Program-made: the position numbers and the translations under genes
Source of the DNA: a virus
DNA: 31,255 nt
Direction: 5' to 3' (one strand)
Virus record (IMG/VR): IMGVR_UViG_3300020473_000087
Span: 1-31,255 of that record
Part shown: positions 23,154 through 31,087 of the stretch, piece after piece
Numbering within the stretch: position 1 is the first letter of the stretch
Layout: each line of letters opens with the position of its first letter
Notes under the pieces: model-generated
Told to the model about the DNA's origin: nothing
Databases searched by the model: none
What the model saw: only the letters and a program-made list of their open reading frames with translations

Positions 23154-24508
23154 AATCCTTTCAACAATTTCTTGAATCTACTGCTGTTCAACAAGCAACC
23201 CGAATGGGTCTTGTTGGTGATGGTCATGGTGGATGGTATGATAAAAAGGGAGAATTTATAGCAAAGACTGAAAAAGGAAAATTAAAGTTTTATAATAAGA
23301 GACAGAGAGTAGGGGAGCAAGATCCAAAACAAACTGATAAAGAGAAAAACTTATCACATACAACATACGATAAAGAAGGACAACCACCTGAATCTCCACC
23401 AGGATCTCAACCAGCACCTGGTCCCGAATCAGCTCCAGGTTCACAACCAGCACCTGGTCCTGAGTCAGCACCTTCTGAACCACCCTTAGTTCAACAACAG
23501 CAAGAACTACAACCAAATCCAAGAACAAAAGGATCTTTAACAATTGCATTTGGTAGATTTAATCCACCACATGCAGGGCATGAAAAACTTTTGAATACTG
23601 TTGCTTCATCTGCTGATGATAATGAGTATATTATTGTTCCTACTAAGAGCACAGGTAAGGATACAGATCCATTAGATTATAGAACTAAGGTTGATATAAT
23701 GAAGGATATGTTCCCTGATCATAAGGATAAGATTCTTGATGATAAAGATACTAGAACTATTTTTGATGTATTAAAAAAAGCACATGCTGATGGATATTCA
23801 AGTGTGAAAATTGTAGGTGGTGGTGATCGTAGAAAATTATATGATCAATTAGGAAATAAGTATAACGGTCAATTATTTGATTTTGATAGTGTAGAAACTA
23901 TTAATGCTGGTGAGAGGGATGATGAATCTGATGATCCTATTGAAGCAATGTCTGCATCAGTACAAAGAAACCATGTATTGAATGGAGATTTTGATGCTTT
24001 CTATGCAGGTTATTTCAGACCAGTGGAAGTAATAGATCCAGAAACTAGAAAACCAAAAGAAGAGTTACAACCTATTATTGATGAAAAGAAAGCAGAAGAA
24101 ATTTATTTAAAACTCCGTAAGGCAATGAAGGTTGAAGAAGGTGTAGAACTTTGGCAAGTTGCACCTAAGTTGGATTGGAAAGGTCTTCGTGAGAATTATG
24201 TTAATGAAAAGATTTTTAAGATTGGTCAATTAGTTGAAGATTTTAATACTGGATTGATTGGACGTATTATTCGTAGGGGTGCAAATCATCTCATTTGTGT
24301 AACTGAAGATGATATGATGTTTAAGTCTTGGGTTAAGGATTTATCTGAAACAAAGAAATATACAGAGGTTCATATGGATAGTAAGATGAGGGATAAGATA
24401 CATCCTAATAATCTTATAGGAACCAAAGGACACTTAGAAAATGTAAAGGATAAAGTTCCTGGAAGTAGTTGGGGAATTCAATTCCTAAATAAGTATAGGA
24501 AAAAGTAA
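23150..24508 (+). CDS. Nucleotidyltransferase with capsid-targeting-like N-terminus
   Basis: A 452-residue multi-part protein. Residues 1-10 are MKSFQQFLES, close to the T4 capsid-targeting sequence MKTYQEFIAEA that sends internal proteins into the prohead. Residues 80-125 are a Pro-rich linker with two 12-residue repeats. A nucleotidyltransferase domain follows: FGRFNPPHAGH (G135 to H144), KIVGGGDRRKLYDQL and SASVQRNHVLNGDFDAFY. The last 120 residues contain KIGQLVEDFNTGLIGRIIRR and ICVTEDDMMFKSWVKDL, an SH3-like module known in cyanophage structural proteins. The class is HxGH, as in NMN adenylyltransferases; the substrate is unknown. Packaging into virions is inference. Confidence 0.82.
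   Translation: MKSFQQFLESTAVQQATRMGLVGDGHGGWYDKKGEFIAKTEKGKLKFYNKRQRVGEQDPKQTDKEKNLSHTTYDKEGQPPESPPGSQPAPGPESAPGSQPAPGPESAPSEPPLVQQQQELQPNPRTKGSLTIAFGRFNPPHAGHEKLLNTVASSADDNEYIIVPTKSTGKDTDPLDYRTKVDIMKDMFPDHKDKILDDKDTRTIFDVLKKAHADGYSSVKIVGGGDRRKLYDQLGNKYNGQLFDFDSVETINAGERDDESDDPIEAMSASVQRNHVLNGDFDAFYAGYFRPVEVIDPETRKPKEELQPIIDEKKAEEIYLKLRKAMKVEEGVELWQVAPKLDWKGLRENYVNEKIFKIGQLVEDFNTGLIGRIIRRGANHLICVTEDDMMFKSWVKDLSETKKYTEVHMDSKMRDKIHPNNLIGTKGHLENVKDKVPGSSWGIQFLNKYRKK
23399..23470 (+). repeat. Tandem 36-bp repeat encoding a Pro-rich 12-mer, two copies
   Basis: Copies at 23399-23434 and 23435-23470 each encode PGSQPAPGPESA. The DNA differs only at silent third positions, so the duplication is old or under protein selection. 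It lengthens the linker before the nucleotidyltransferase domain. Confidence 0.9.
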
Positions 24509-24522
24509 GATTTAGTCTTCTA

Positions 24523-27500
24523 ATGGAAAATACTGATCAGTCTTCTGTATCTGCAAAACCTGCAGCAGGTGGAGCAGCACCAGCTGGTGGTGGCGGTGGA
24601 AAGGAAAAAGTTGAAAAACAAGCAAGACAACTTGCTTATGATACACGTTATAAAGTGAGACAAACAATGTCTCAGCAAAGTGGTGGTAAGGCAGATCCTG
24701 CTGCTGTAAGAAAAGCATATATGGCACAACTTGGTAAATCACCTGCACCTCCTGCTGTAAAGGCAAGAGCAAAGCAAATGTTACTTGGTGAGAATGTTGT
24801 TAATGTTGAGGAACTTTTATCCAAGAATGTTTCTTCTGCAATAGAGAAAATATTTGAAAAGCATGTTGTTACTAATGCTGATAAAGTAGCAAATACTCCT
24901 GCTTGGAAAAAGTATAAGGAAGGGGATAAAAATTATACTGCTGCATCACATGTAAAGGAAGACGTAATTGAAGAGGATAAAGGAGAGAAGACATTTAAAG
25001 TAAGAGTCACAGATAAGAAGACTAATAACTCTTATGTAAGAAATGCAACTCGTGATAAGATTAGAGAACTTCGTGCTAATCCTAATATTTCATCTGTTGA
25101 GATGACTGAGTATGGTGAGCCTACTAGATCTGAAAAGCATAAAGGGTCTAATACTGCTGCTGTTAAATCAGGAAAAGGTGATGAGGTTGCTGGAAAAGAT
25201 CATAGTATTGATCTAAAGAAAGAAGATTATTCATCATTAAAGTCTGAGAACTTTGATGGATTTCTTGAATTGGTTGAGAAATCAAAAGATGAAAAGAAAG
25301 GAAAGATTACTGGTGAAGGTGTAAACAACAATAAACTTGTTAAAGTTTTTCCTGATGATGTAAAGGAAGAATCTGATGGACCCACACCTTCTGATTATGC
25401 ACCTGCTTCATCTGATAATAAGTTAAAGAAACCAAAACAAATTAAGCCAATAGAAACTCCTGCTGTTCAGGCAAGAGTAAAGGAAGAAAAACTTGAAGAA
25501 AGAGTCGGTGGTGCTGGAACTTTAGTCCGTCAAGGTGTAAAGGTTGGTGGAAAGAAAGGTGGTAGAGCAGTTCAAAAAGGACAAGCTCAAGCTATTGCAG
25601 CAGGTCAAGGTGCTAAGGAAGCTGTAAAAGGTGGTAATCCAAACAAAATGGTAGGATCTGGTAAGTTTGAAAAAGCAGGTGCTGTTGTTGGTGGAGTTGG
25701 TGGTGCTCTTGCAGGTGGTGTTCTTGATGGACCTTTACCAGTCGGTGATATAGTTGGTGGTATTGCTGGTGGTAAAGTAGGTGGTAAGATTGGTAGACAG
25801 TTTGATAAGATAGGTGCAAAGAAACCAGTAGAAGAAGAGTATGATAATACTAAGTCTCCTGATCATGATAAGAAGGTTGCAAAACTAAGAGATAAACTAA
25901 GTAAGAGAGGTATTACTGATAAGAAAGAACAGGATAAACATCCTCAAATTAGTGAAGAGGATACATCTGGTTCATTCTATAAATTTGATGTAGGTAATCC
26001 AGCAGAAATTAAAAAGAATATGCAAAATGCTAACAAAGGTAAGTTCCAGAAAATAGGAGCAAAGGATAGTAAGACTGGTTTGGATGTTACTATGAATGAT
26101 AAAGGTGAGACTGGTCTTTCATATTCTGAGCAAATGGATCCAGTTGTAGAAGCAACACTTCAGAACTTAGAGGAACTTAAGACATCTACTTTACGTAGTT
26201 ACGCTAATAGAGCATCTGTTGAGGCAGTTGGAAGAGGTGTTGATGCAGGTATTAAAGGCATGACAGGACCCAAAGATGAAATGGAAAAGAATATGACCAA
26301 AGCCTATAAGAGACAGAGGGGAATTAACCGTGCAGTAAATAAGTTAGCAAGTAGAGCTGAGAAGGCTGAGAAGAAAGAAGAATTTGATCCAGTTGTAGCA
26401 GCAACACTTAAGAACTTGGATGAAATTGTAGGAGCAACATTAGGTACTGTTGCAGGTGCTAAATTCCTTCCAAAGGTACTTGCGGATGTAGGTCTTAAAG
26501 GTGCATTAGCAGGAAAAGTTGCTGGTGGTGCATTAGGTGCTGCTGCTGGTGAAGTAATTGATCCTTTAAAGAAAGGTAAAGATAAGAATCCTGTAAGTGC
26601 TGCTGTAGGTGGTGCTGCTGGTACTGCTGCTCACGGTGCAATCAAAGGAGCATTGCAGAAATCTTCATACGAACCAAAAGGTAAAACAATTGAAGAGGAA
26701 ACAAGACCAAATTATGGTAAACAAGTTTCAATTCCATTACCTGGTTTCTTAAAGAATTTTCAAATTGATCTACCAGGAAGTCATGGGCATGAAATAAAAA
26801 ATGGTCAAGTACATTCTTCAACAAAATTTAAAAGTGGTTTAAGTCCTACTGGTGAAAAAAATGTTGAAAAATTTAAAGGCGAAATTATAGGTGGATTAAA
26901 GGATAAAGCTGTTAAAGCAGGTAAAGCAGTTGCTCCTGTTGCTGGTGGACTTGGTGTTGGAATTGCCGCTAAGAAAATTACTGATAAAGTAATGGGACAT
27001 GGTGTAAAAGAAGATACTGATTATGGTGATGATCAGAAAGAAGTAGCACCTGGAACTGTTTGTTTCGATGACGGAGCCGCATTACCCGCAACAATTAAAC
27101 CTATAGGAGATCCAAGAGAAATGTCTACTGCACTTAATTTAATTAAAAACAAATGGAGAGCAAAAGGACTTAAGATGTCCTATGAACCAAAAGGTGATCA
27201 TCTTGGAGAAGATGCAACTAAGAATGGTAAGGTAAAACTTAAGCCAAAATATAAAGTTGAAGAAGGAAAACTTGGTGCAGGTGTAACTGGTACTTTAGGA
27301 AATATAGTTGGTGGAACAGTCGGTGGAGCAGTCGGTGGACCTGCAGGAGCTGCTGTAGGTAGAGTAGCAGGTGGTGCATTAGGTGCATCAGCTGCAGCTA
27401 AAAAGGGTAAAAAGAAAAGTGCTGCTATTGGTGGTGCATTAGGAAGTCCTTTTGGAGCTATTGGTTCAGGTGTAGGTGGTGTAATTGGTGCTTCTAATGA

Positions 27501-28248
27501 ATTAGAAGGTGAAGTTATTGATGAAGCACAGTCTTCATACGACAAGGCAAGAAAGGCAGCAGCAAGAAGAGCAGCAGATAGAAATGCTGCAAGAAGACGT
27601 GGTGAACTGGGTGGTAGAATGGAAAGGGAAACCTATACCAGTGAATCTGGAAAACGAATGCACTATAAAGGATATTCAGCAAATGAAAATGAAGAAGTTA
27701 AAGTAAAAGGTGATTTAGTTGATGAAGGATTAGGAACTGCTCTTGGTGGTGCTGTTGGTGGACCATTAGGTGCTGCTGGTGTTGGTGCTGCTACTGGTGG
27801 TAAAAAAGGTAAGAAAGAACCTAGAAGAGTTAAAAAAGCACTTGGTGCTGGTATAGGTGCTGCTGCTGGTCAATTAGTTGCTCCTGGTCCTGCTGGTTTA
27901 GCGGCTGGTGGATACATCGGTGGTAAGATTGCAAACTCTTATGAACCAGAAGGTGATGTAGTACAAGAAGCAGATAGTTTATCAGGACAAGTTTCCAGAT
28001 GGGAAGCAGCTCGTCAGAAAAGGATGAAGCAACGCCAATCTTATGAGCGTCCTCATTGGATTCCAAGAGATCAGGATCATGAAGATAACTGGGGATCAAG
28101 TAAAGGTGAGAAGCCGAAGCCACAGAAAAAGAATGCAAATCTTCAAAATGAAGGACACAGTGCTGTAAGTTCTGCATTAAGTGCATTAGATTCTTATATG
28201 GAGTCTAGTAAGCATCTTCATGGATCGATAATCGCAAAAAAGAACTAA
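24523..28248 (+). CDS. Giant Gly/Ala/Lys-rich virion protein with glycine-zipper blocks
   Basis: A 1,241-residue protein. The N-terminal domain (residues 27-90, with KQARQLAYDTRYKVRQTMSQ and KAYMAQLGKSPAPPAVKARA) is familiar from cyanophage structural proteins. Four glycine-zipper blocks (GxxxG runs, e.g. GGTVGGAVGGPAGAAVG) are near residues 385-426, 636-713, 916-990 and 1069-1140, each between charged, Lys/Glu-rich segments. A short motif ending in [V/I/L]xE recurs next to the blocks: KGKTIEEE, KGDHLGED, EGEVIDEA, KGDLVDEG, EGDVVQEA. This resembles the T4 prohead protease (gp21) site. DPVVEATLQNLEEL recurs as DPVVAATLKNLDEI. The frame ends at TAA 28246 just after A AAA AAG and the sequence continues in another frame. 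Role: probably internal or structural virion protein; unproven. Confidence 0.8.
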   Translation: MENTDQSSVSAKPAAGGAAPAGGGGGKEKVEKQARQLAYDTRYKVRQTMSQQSGGKADPAAVRKAYMAQLGKSPAPPAVKARAKQMLLGENVVNVEELLSKNVSSAIEKIFEKHVVTNADKVANTPAWKKYKEGDKNYTAASHVKEDVIEEDKGEKTFKVRVTDKKTNNSYVRNATRDKIRELRANPNISSVEMTEYGEPTRSEKHKGSNTAAVKSGKGDEVAGKDHSIDLKKEDYSSLKSENFDGFLELVEKSKDEKKGKITGEGVNNNKLVKVFPDDVKEESDGPTPSDYAPASSDNKLKKPKQIKPIETPAVQARVKEEKLEERVGGAGTLVRQGVKVGGKKGGRAVQKGQAQAIAAGQGAKEAVKGGNPNKMVGSGKFEKAGAVVGGVGGALAGGVLDGPLPVGDIVGGIAGGKVGGKIGRQFDKIGAKKPVEEEYDNTKSPDHDKKVAKLRDKLSKRGITDKKEQDKHPQISEEDTSGSFYKFDVGNPAEIKKNMQNANKGKFQKIGAKDSKTGLDVTMNDKGETGLSYSEQMDPVVEATLQNLEELKTSTLRSYANRASVEAVGRGVDAGIKGMTGPKDEMEKNMTKAYKRQRGINRAVNKLASRAEKAEKKEEFDPVVAATLKNLDEIVGATLGTVAGAKFLPKVLADVGLKGALAGKVAGGALGAAAGEVIDPLKKGKDKNPVSAAVGGAAGTAAHGAIKGALQKSSYEPKGKTIEEETRPNYGKQVSIPLPGFLKNFQIDLPGSHGHEIKNGQVHSSTKFKSGLSPTGEKNVEKFKGEIIGGLKDKAVKAGKAVAPVAGGLGVGIAAKKITDKVMGHGVKEDTDYGDDQKEVAPGTVCFDDGAALPATIKPIGDPREMSTALNLIKNKWRAKGLKMSYEPKGDHLGEDATKNGKVKLKPKYKVEEGKLGAGVTGTLGNIVGGTVGGAVGGPAGAAVGRVAGGALGASAAAKKGKKKSAAIGGALGSPFGAIGSGVGGVIGASNELEGEVIDEAQSSYDKARKAAARRAADRNAARRRGELGGRMERETYTSESGKRMHYKGYSANENEEVKVKGDLVDEGLGTALGGAVGGPLGAAGVGAATGGKKGKKEPRRVKKALGAGIGAAAGQLVAPGPAGLAAGGYIGGKIANSYEPEGDVVQEADSLSGQVSRWEAARQKRMKQRQSYERPHWIPRDQDHEDNWGSSKGEKPKPQKKNANLQNEGHSAVSSALSALDSYMESSKHLHGSIIAKKN
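26137..26427 (+). repeat. Imperfect direct repeat inside the giant gene (26137-26178 and 26386-26427)
   Basis: Two 42-base copies encoding DPVVEATLQNLEEL and DPVVAATLKNLDEI, 249 bases apart and in frame. The DNA is nearly identical in the first half (GATCCAGTTGTAG), so the duplication is recognisable at base level. Confidence 0.85.
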
Positions 28249-28271
28249 GCCCAATTAACGAAAGATTGGGC
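28236..28271 (+). promoter_or_regulatory. Candidate -1 ribosomal frameshift signal
   Basis: A AAA AAG at 28236-28242 is aligned with the giant gene's reading frame exactly as in the dnaX slippery site. A 6-base spacer (AACTAA, containing most of the stop) follows, then a perfect 7-bp stem, GCCCAAT (28249-28255) with ATTGGGC (28265-28271), extendable by one G-T pair. A -1 slip continues reading at GAA 28242 into the next open frame (ELSPINERLGGKGY). An indel or sequencing error is the alternative. Confidence 0.55.
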
Positions 28272-28760
28272 GGTAAAGGTTATAAGCCTAGAAAAGATTA
28301 TGCTGGAAGAACAGTTTCTGGTGACTGGGAAGACTCTGATAGAGGTGAAGGTAACAGATCCAAGAGAAGAGCTGGTTTATCTGTAAAGGTTAAGTCTCCT
28401 TCTTATCTTGCTCATGTTCATAATAAGAAAAAGAATCCAGTAGTTTCTTCTTATCAACCAGAAGGTGATGTTATTGGTGAACTTAATCGTTATGGTAAAG
28501 AAACTGGTAAAGCAACTGGTTCTTTAAATAAGAGACCAGGAAGTCCAGTTAAGAAAGGTGGAGATGAACCAGGTGCTCTTCGTAATGTACGAGGAATGAT
28601 TCGTAAGGAAACTGGTAAACCAGAAGGTCAAAAGAGAAGAGACTATGATGAAAGACATAGAAGTCAAGATCGTAGAGAATCTCCAGCAGATACAGTTACT
28701 AAACGTCGTGAAGCAAAAGCAAGAGCTGATGCTGCAATGAGGGATACTCGTGGAACTTAG
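28266..28760 (+). CDS. Continuation of the giant virion protein in the -1 frame
   Basis: An open frame from 28212 to a TAG at 28758-28760 with no ATG near its start; TTG 28266 is the first start-like codon. The product is basic (RKDYAGRTVSGDWEDSDRGE, RSKRRAGLSV) and carries SYQPEGDVIGE, the same motif as SYEPEGDVVQE near the end of the 1,241-residue protein, so it is a part of the same protein rather than an independent gene. It is reached by a -1 shift between 28212 and 28246, most likely at the slippery heptamer 28236-28242. No ribosome site for an independent start is visible. It could also be a broken gene piece. Confidence 0.65.
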   Translation: MGGKGYKPRKDYAGRTVSGDWEDSDRGEGNRSKRRAGLSVKVKSPSYLAHVHNKKKNPVVSSYQPEGDVIGELNRYGKETGKATGSLNKRPGSPVKKGGDEPGALRNVRGMIRKETGKPEGQKRRDYDERHRSQDRRESPADTVTKRREAKARADAAMRDTRGT

Positions 28761-29610
28761 CGAAAAGGCAAAGTCTAAAGCACAACAAAGATTCTTTGGG
28801 ATGGTTCGTGCAGCCCAGAAGGGTGAAATGGAAAATCCATCCAAAGAAGTCTTAGATGTTGCTGATGATATTAGTGTGAAAGATGCTAAAGATTTTGCAA
28901 AGACTAAGCATAAAGGACTTCCTGCTAAGGTTAAAGAAGAAGCAGTATTTTCAATTGGAAGAAGAGCTAATGCAGCGATGAAAAGAGATAAGGATAAAAA
29001 AGAACTGAAGAGACTTCTTGGTAAGGCTGCAGCAATGAAGAAGCAAGGTTCTAATTATCATCCTTTCTTACATGATCCTAAAGAATCTTTTGAGATAGAC
29101 AAGTCAGAACATAAGAAGGTGCAGAAACAAAAGAAAATGCGTAACCTTGCAATAAAAAATACAAACAAGAATGAAGGTGATGTAGCACATAAGAAAGCAG
29201 GTGGTCCAAAACTTATTGGTGAAGAACCAGAAAGAACTGCTGAATATAAAGCAATGCAAGCATCGTTACATCCAAGAGGGTCTACATCAGATGCAAAGCA
29301 GGGTGAAAGTGCTACTGCACATAGGGTAGGTGGATGGAGAAAACCTTATCTTCGTGATCGTAATGCTAAACGTAATCGTGGTTTTAGAAAATATGCTGGT
29401 GCAAGAGTTAATGAAGGAAAACTTGATAAGATAATGGATACTGTTAGAAAATATAGTAAAAAAAGAAAAGCAGAAAAGAAACCTGAAAAAGCAATGGATG
29501 CTGGTGCAAGAGGTAGAAGGATATTGCAAAGAAGAGAATATGCTGATAGAATATCTGGTAGTACAGAAAATGTACCTGATGATATAAGAGACCATTATCT
29601 GCATATATAA
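28750..29610 (+). CDS. DUF3008-like basic protein, third segment of the giant gene
   Basis: A 286-codon frame open from 28741. The first candidate start is GTG 28750; the first ATG is 28801, inside a conserved motif. The beginning, KSKAQQRFFGMVRAAQKGEM followed by KDAKDFAKTKHKGLP, matches the DUF3008 pattern of small phage and bacterial proteins. The rest is Lys/Arg-rich (KVQKQKKMRNL, RKPYLRDRNAKRNRGFRKYA). It returns to the same frame as the 1,241-residue protein, so the three pieces may form one polypeptide after two frame changes. With a GTG start it could equally be a separate protein. Probably virion-associated and DNA-binding, by composition only. Confidence 0.7.
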   Translation: MELSEKAKSKAQQRFFGMVRAAQKGEMENPSKEVLDVADDISVKDAKDFAKTKHKGLPAKVKEEAVFSIGRRANAAMKRDKDKKELKRLLGKAAAMKKQGSNYHPFLHDPKESFEIDKSEHKKVQKQKKMRNLAIKNTNKNEGDVAHKKAGGPKLIGEEPERTAEYKAMQASLHPRGSTSDAKQGESATAHRVGGWRKPYLRDRNAKRNRGFRKYAGARVNEGKLDKIMDTVRKYSKKRKAEKKPEKAMDAGARGRRILQRREYADRISGSTENVPDDIRDHYLHI

Positions 29611-29616
29611 GTCAGT

Positions 29617-29622
29617 TATAAT
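29617..29622 (+). promoter_or_regulatory. -10 box before the coil/membrane gene
   Basis: TATAAT lies 7 bases after the preceding stop and 9 bases before the ATG at 29631, so any transcript from it would have almost no leader. No -35 box. Confidence 0.35.
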
Positions 29623-29630
29623 TTAATACT

Positions 29631-29834
29631 ATGGCTGATTTAGGACTTGATGCCTCACAGGAGACACGTATTACTGTGATGCAACTTAAGATAGAACGTC
29701 TTGAGGAAAAGCAAGAAGAATTGCGTGAACGTCTTAAGGTAGTGGAGAAGTGGGTTATTGGAGCTGCAGCAGTCTTAGCTGCTGGTACTACTGTCATAGG
29801 ATTTGCCACTAATATCTCTAAGGCGTATCTTTAA
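29631..29834 (+). CDS. Coiled-coil plus single membrane helix protein
   Basis: A 67-residue protein: a heptad-rich amphipathic helix (MQLKIERLEEKQEELRERLK) leads into VEKWVIGAAAVLAAGTTVIG, one membrane helix, and a short tail. This layout is that of the XhlA family of phage membrane proteins, which accompany holins; the assignment is by layout, not by a matched motif. It is followed by a late promoter box. A role in lysis or envelope anchoring is possible. Confidence 0.65.
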   Translation: MADLGLDASQETRITVMQLKIERLEEKQEELRERLKVVEKWVIGAAAVLAAGTTVIGFATNISKAYL

Positions 29835-29838
29835 TTTG

Positions 29839-29846
29839 TATAAATA
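29839..29846 (+). promoter_or_regulatory. T4-type late promoter TATAAATA
   Basis: A perfect match to the T4 late promoter box, 29 bases before the ATG of the structural gene at 29876. In T4 this is read by gp55 sigma factor with gp45 and gp33. It is the only exact copy I found directly ahead of a gene in this window. Confidence 0.7.
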
Positions 29847-29875
29847 TCAATAGAAAACTTATTCTGGTTTGGAAA

Positions 29876-30478
29876 ATGTCTCTTTGGGGAAATAACGATA
29901 ATGTTACTTCGGTAGGAATAATCACCTCGGTTGATTATGATAACAAAATCGTATATGGGCAGAATACTCAATTTGGAGAAAGTGGATCCGCACAAGTAGG
30001 TGACGTTCTCCGAATCGGTACTCGTGGTCCTTCTATTGCTGCAACGTATTATGGTGACGCAGTAATCACATCTATAGCATCTACTATTCAGTGTAGTATT
30101 GCAAGTACAGCGTCTTTAATTGGACCTACTATTGGTAACTTGGCGTTAGCAGGTGTTAGCACAGAATTTGCTGTATCTCAGATGCCAATATTCGCCACAC
30201 AAGATTTACAGGGCGATAGATATAGAAACCAAGCATCTGGTTATAATTCAGATTCTTTGGTATATGGTCTTTCAGAGGCTACTGCTCAGAATTCAGATAA
30301 AACTGATCCAACTGATTCTGGTGATAGTGGATATGCAGGACAGTATAAAACTGATGCTGGATGGGTTGGTGTTACAACTTATAAAGACAATCACGGTAAT
30401 CTTAGAGTTAAGACAGAAGTTCTTGTCGCAATGTCGGGAATTACAACAGGTAATATTGACTACCCAACTAATTCTTAA
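29876..30478 (+). CDS. Predicted virion structural protein
   Basis: A 200-residue protein starting MSLWGNNDNVTSVG, a start seen in cyanophage structural proteins. The sequence is strand-rich and low in charge (VGDVLRIGTRGPSIAATYYG, SITSIAST-type runs) with a final GWVGVTTYKDNHGNLRVKTE segment. This composition is typical of tail or head decoration proteins; the exact part is unknown. It follows a T4-type late promoter box at 29839, in keeping with late expression. Confidence 0.72.
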   Translation: MSLWGNNDNVTSVGIITSVDYDNKIVYGQNTQFGESGSAQVGDVLRIGTRGPSIAATYYGDAVITSIASTIQCSIASTASLIGPTIGNLALAGVSTEFAVSQMPIFATQDLQGDRYRNQASGYNSDSLVYGLSEATAQNSDKTDPTDSGDSGYAGQYKTDAGWVGVTTYKDNHGNLRVKTEVLVAMSGITTGNIDYPTNS

Positions 30479-30503
30479 TTAATACTTAACTAAATTTTAT
30501 ATT

Positions 30504-30875
30504 ATGAGATTTAATGAGTTGAATGAAAACAACTATATGATGTTTGCTGTTAAGATGTATGATAATCCTCATGCTCTGACTAAGGAAGAGTTTGAGGATG
30601 ATTTGAAAAGAATTAAATACGTCAAAAGATTATTAAAAAGGTATAAAAATACTGGAGTCTTAAAGACACATTTAATTTTAAATCATTTAACAGTTTTGTT
30701 TAATGTATTTGGTGATGCTGCAGTTCCTTTACTGTTCTATAATTTAGAGGAAGATCTTTGGCCATCAATTAAAAGTTTTCTGTTATTTCTAAAAAGAATA
30801 CCATCATTCCCCAAGAGTCATATTCACGGAATACCAGAAGATCAGACCTGTATAGATGAGTTAAATTCAGTTTAA
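30504..30875 (+). CDS. Conserved hypothetical protein of T4-like phages
   Basis: A 123-residue, helical protein with ENNYMMFAVKMYDNPHALTK, DLKRIKYVKRLLKRYKNTG, LKTHLILNHLTVLFNVFGDA and LLFYNLEEDLWPSIKSFLLF. This combination is familiar in small proteins encoded among the structural genes of T4-like phages, with no known role. The end overlaps the next ATG by one base. Confidence 0.8.
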   Translation: MRFNELNENNYMMFAVKMYDNPHALTKEEFEDDLKRIKYVKRLLKRYKNTGVLKTHLILNHLTVLFNVFGDAAVPLLFYNLEEDLWPSIKSFLLFLKRIPSFPKSHIHGIPEDQTCIDELNSV

Positions 30876-31087
30876 TGGATATCAACAAAATTATTGGTAT
30901 TATAAGATCACTTAAGGAGGAGGTTGCAGGTGCTGCACCTCCTACTAATAGTATGGCAGGTGGTAAGATTGCAGGTTCTACAGAAGCAGGTGATGATCCC
31001 CCAGTAAGAAAGAAGAAAAAGAATATTTACTTAGGTAAACTTTCTAGAACTTCTTGGATTAGAGACGTTAAGAAGAATGGAAAATAA
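30875..31087 (+). CDS. Small Gly/Ala- and Lys-rich hypothetical protein
   Basis: A 70-residue protein: an N-terminal helix (MDINKIIGIIRSLKEEVAGA), a flexible Gly/Ala/Pro middle (PPTNSMAGGKIAGSTEAGDD) and a basic end (RKKKKNIYLGKLSRTSWIRD). AAGGAGGAGG at 30915 is internal and not a start signal. It is coupled to both neighbours. No family assignment. Confidence 0.65.
   Translation: MDINKIIGIIRSLKEEVAGAAPPTNSMAGGKIAGSTEAGDDPPVRKKKKNIYLGKLSRTSWIRDVKKNGK

Noticed and set aside
27198-27545. Reverse-strand Pro/Ala-rich ORF
   Set aside because: It is the complement of a Gly/Ala-rich glycine-zipper block and reflects codon composition, not a gene.
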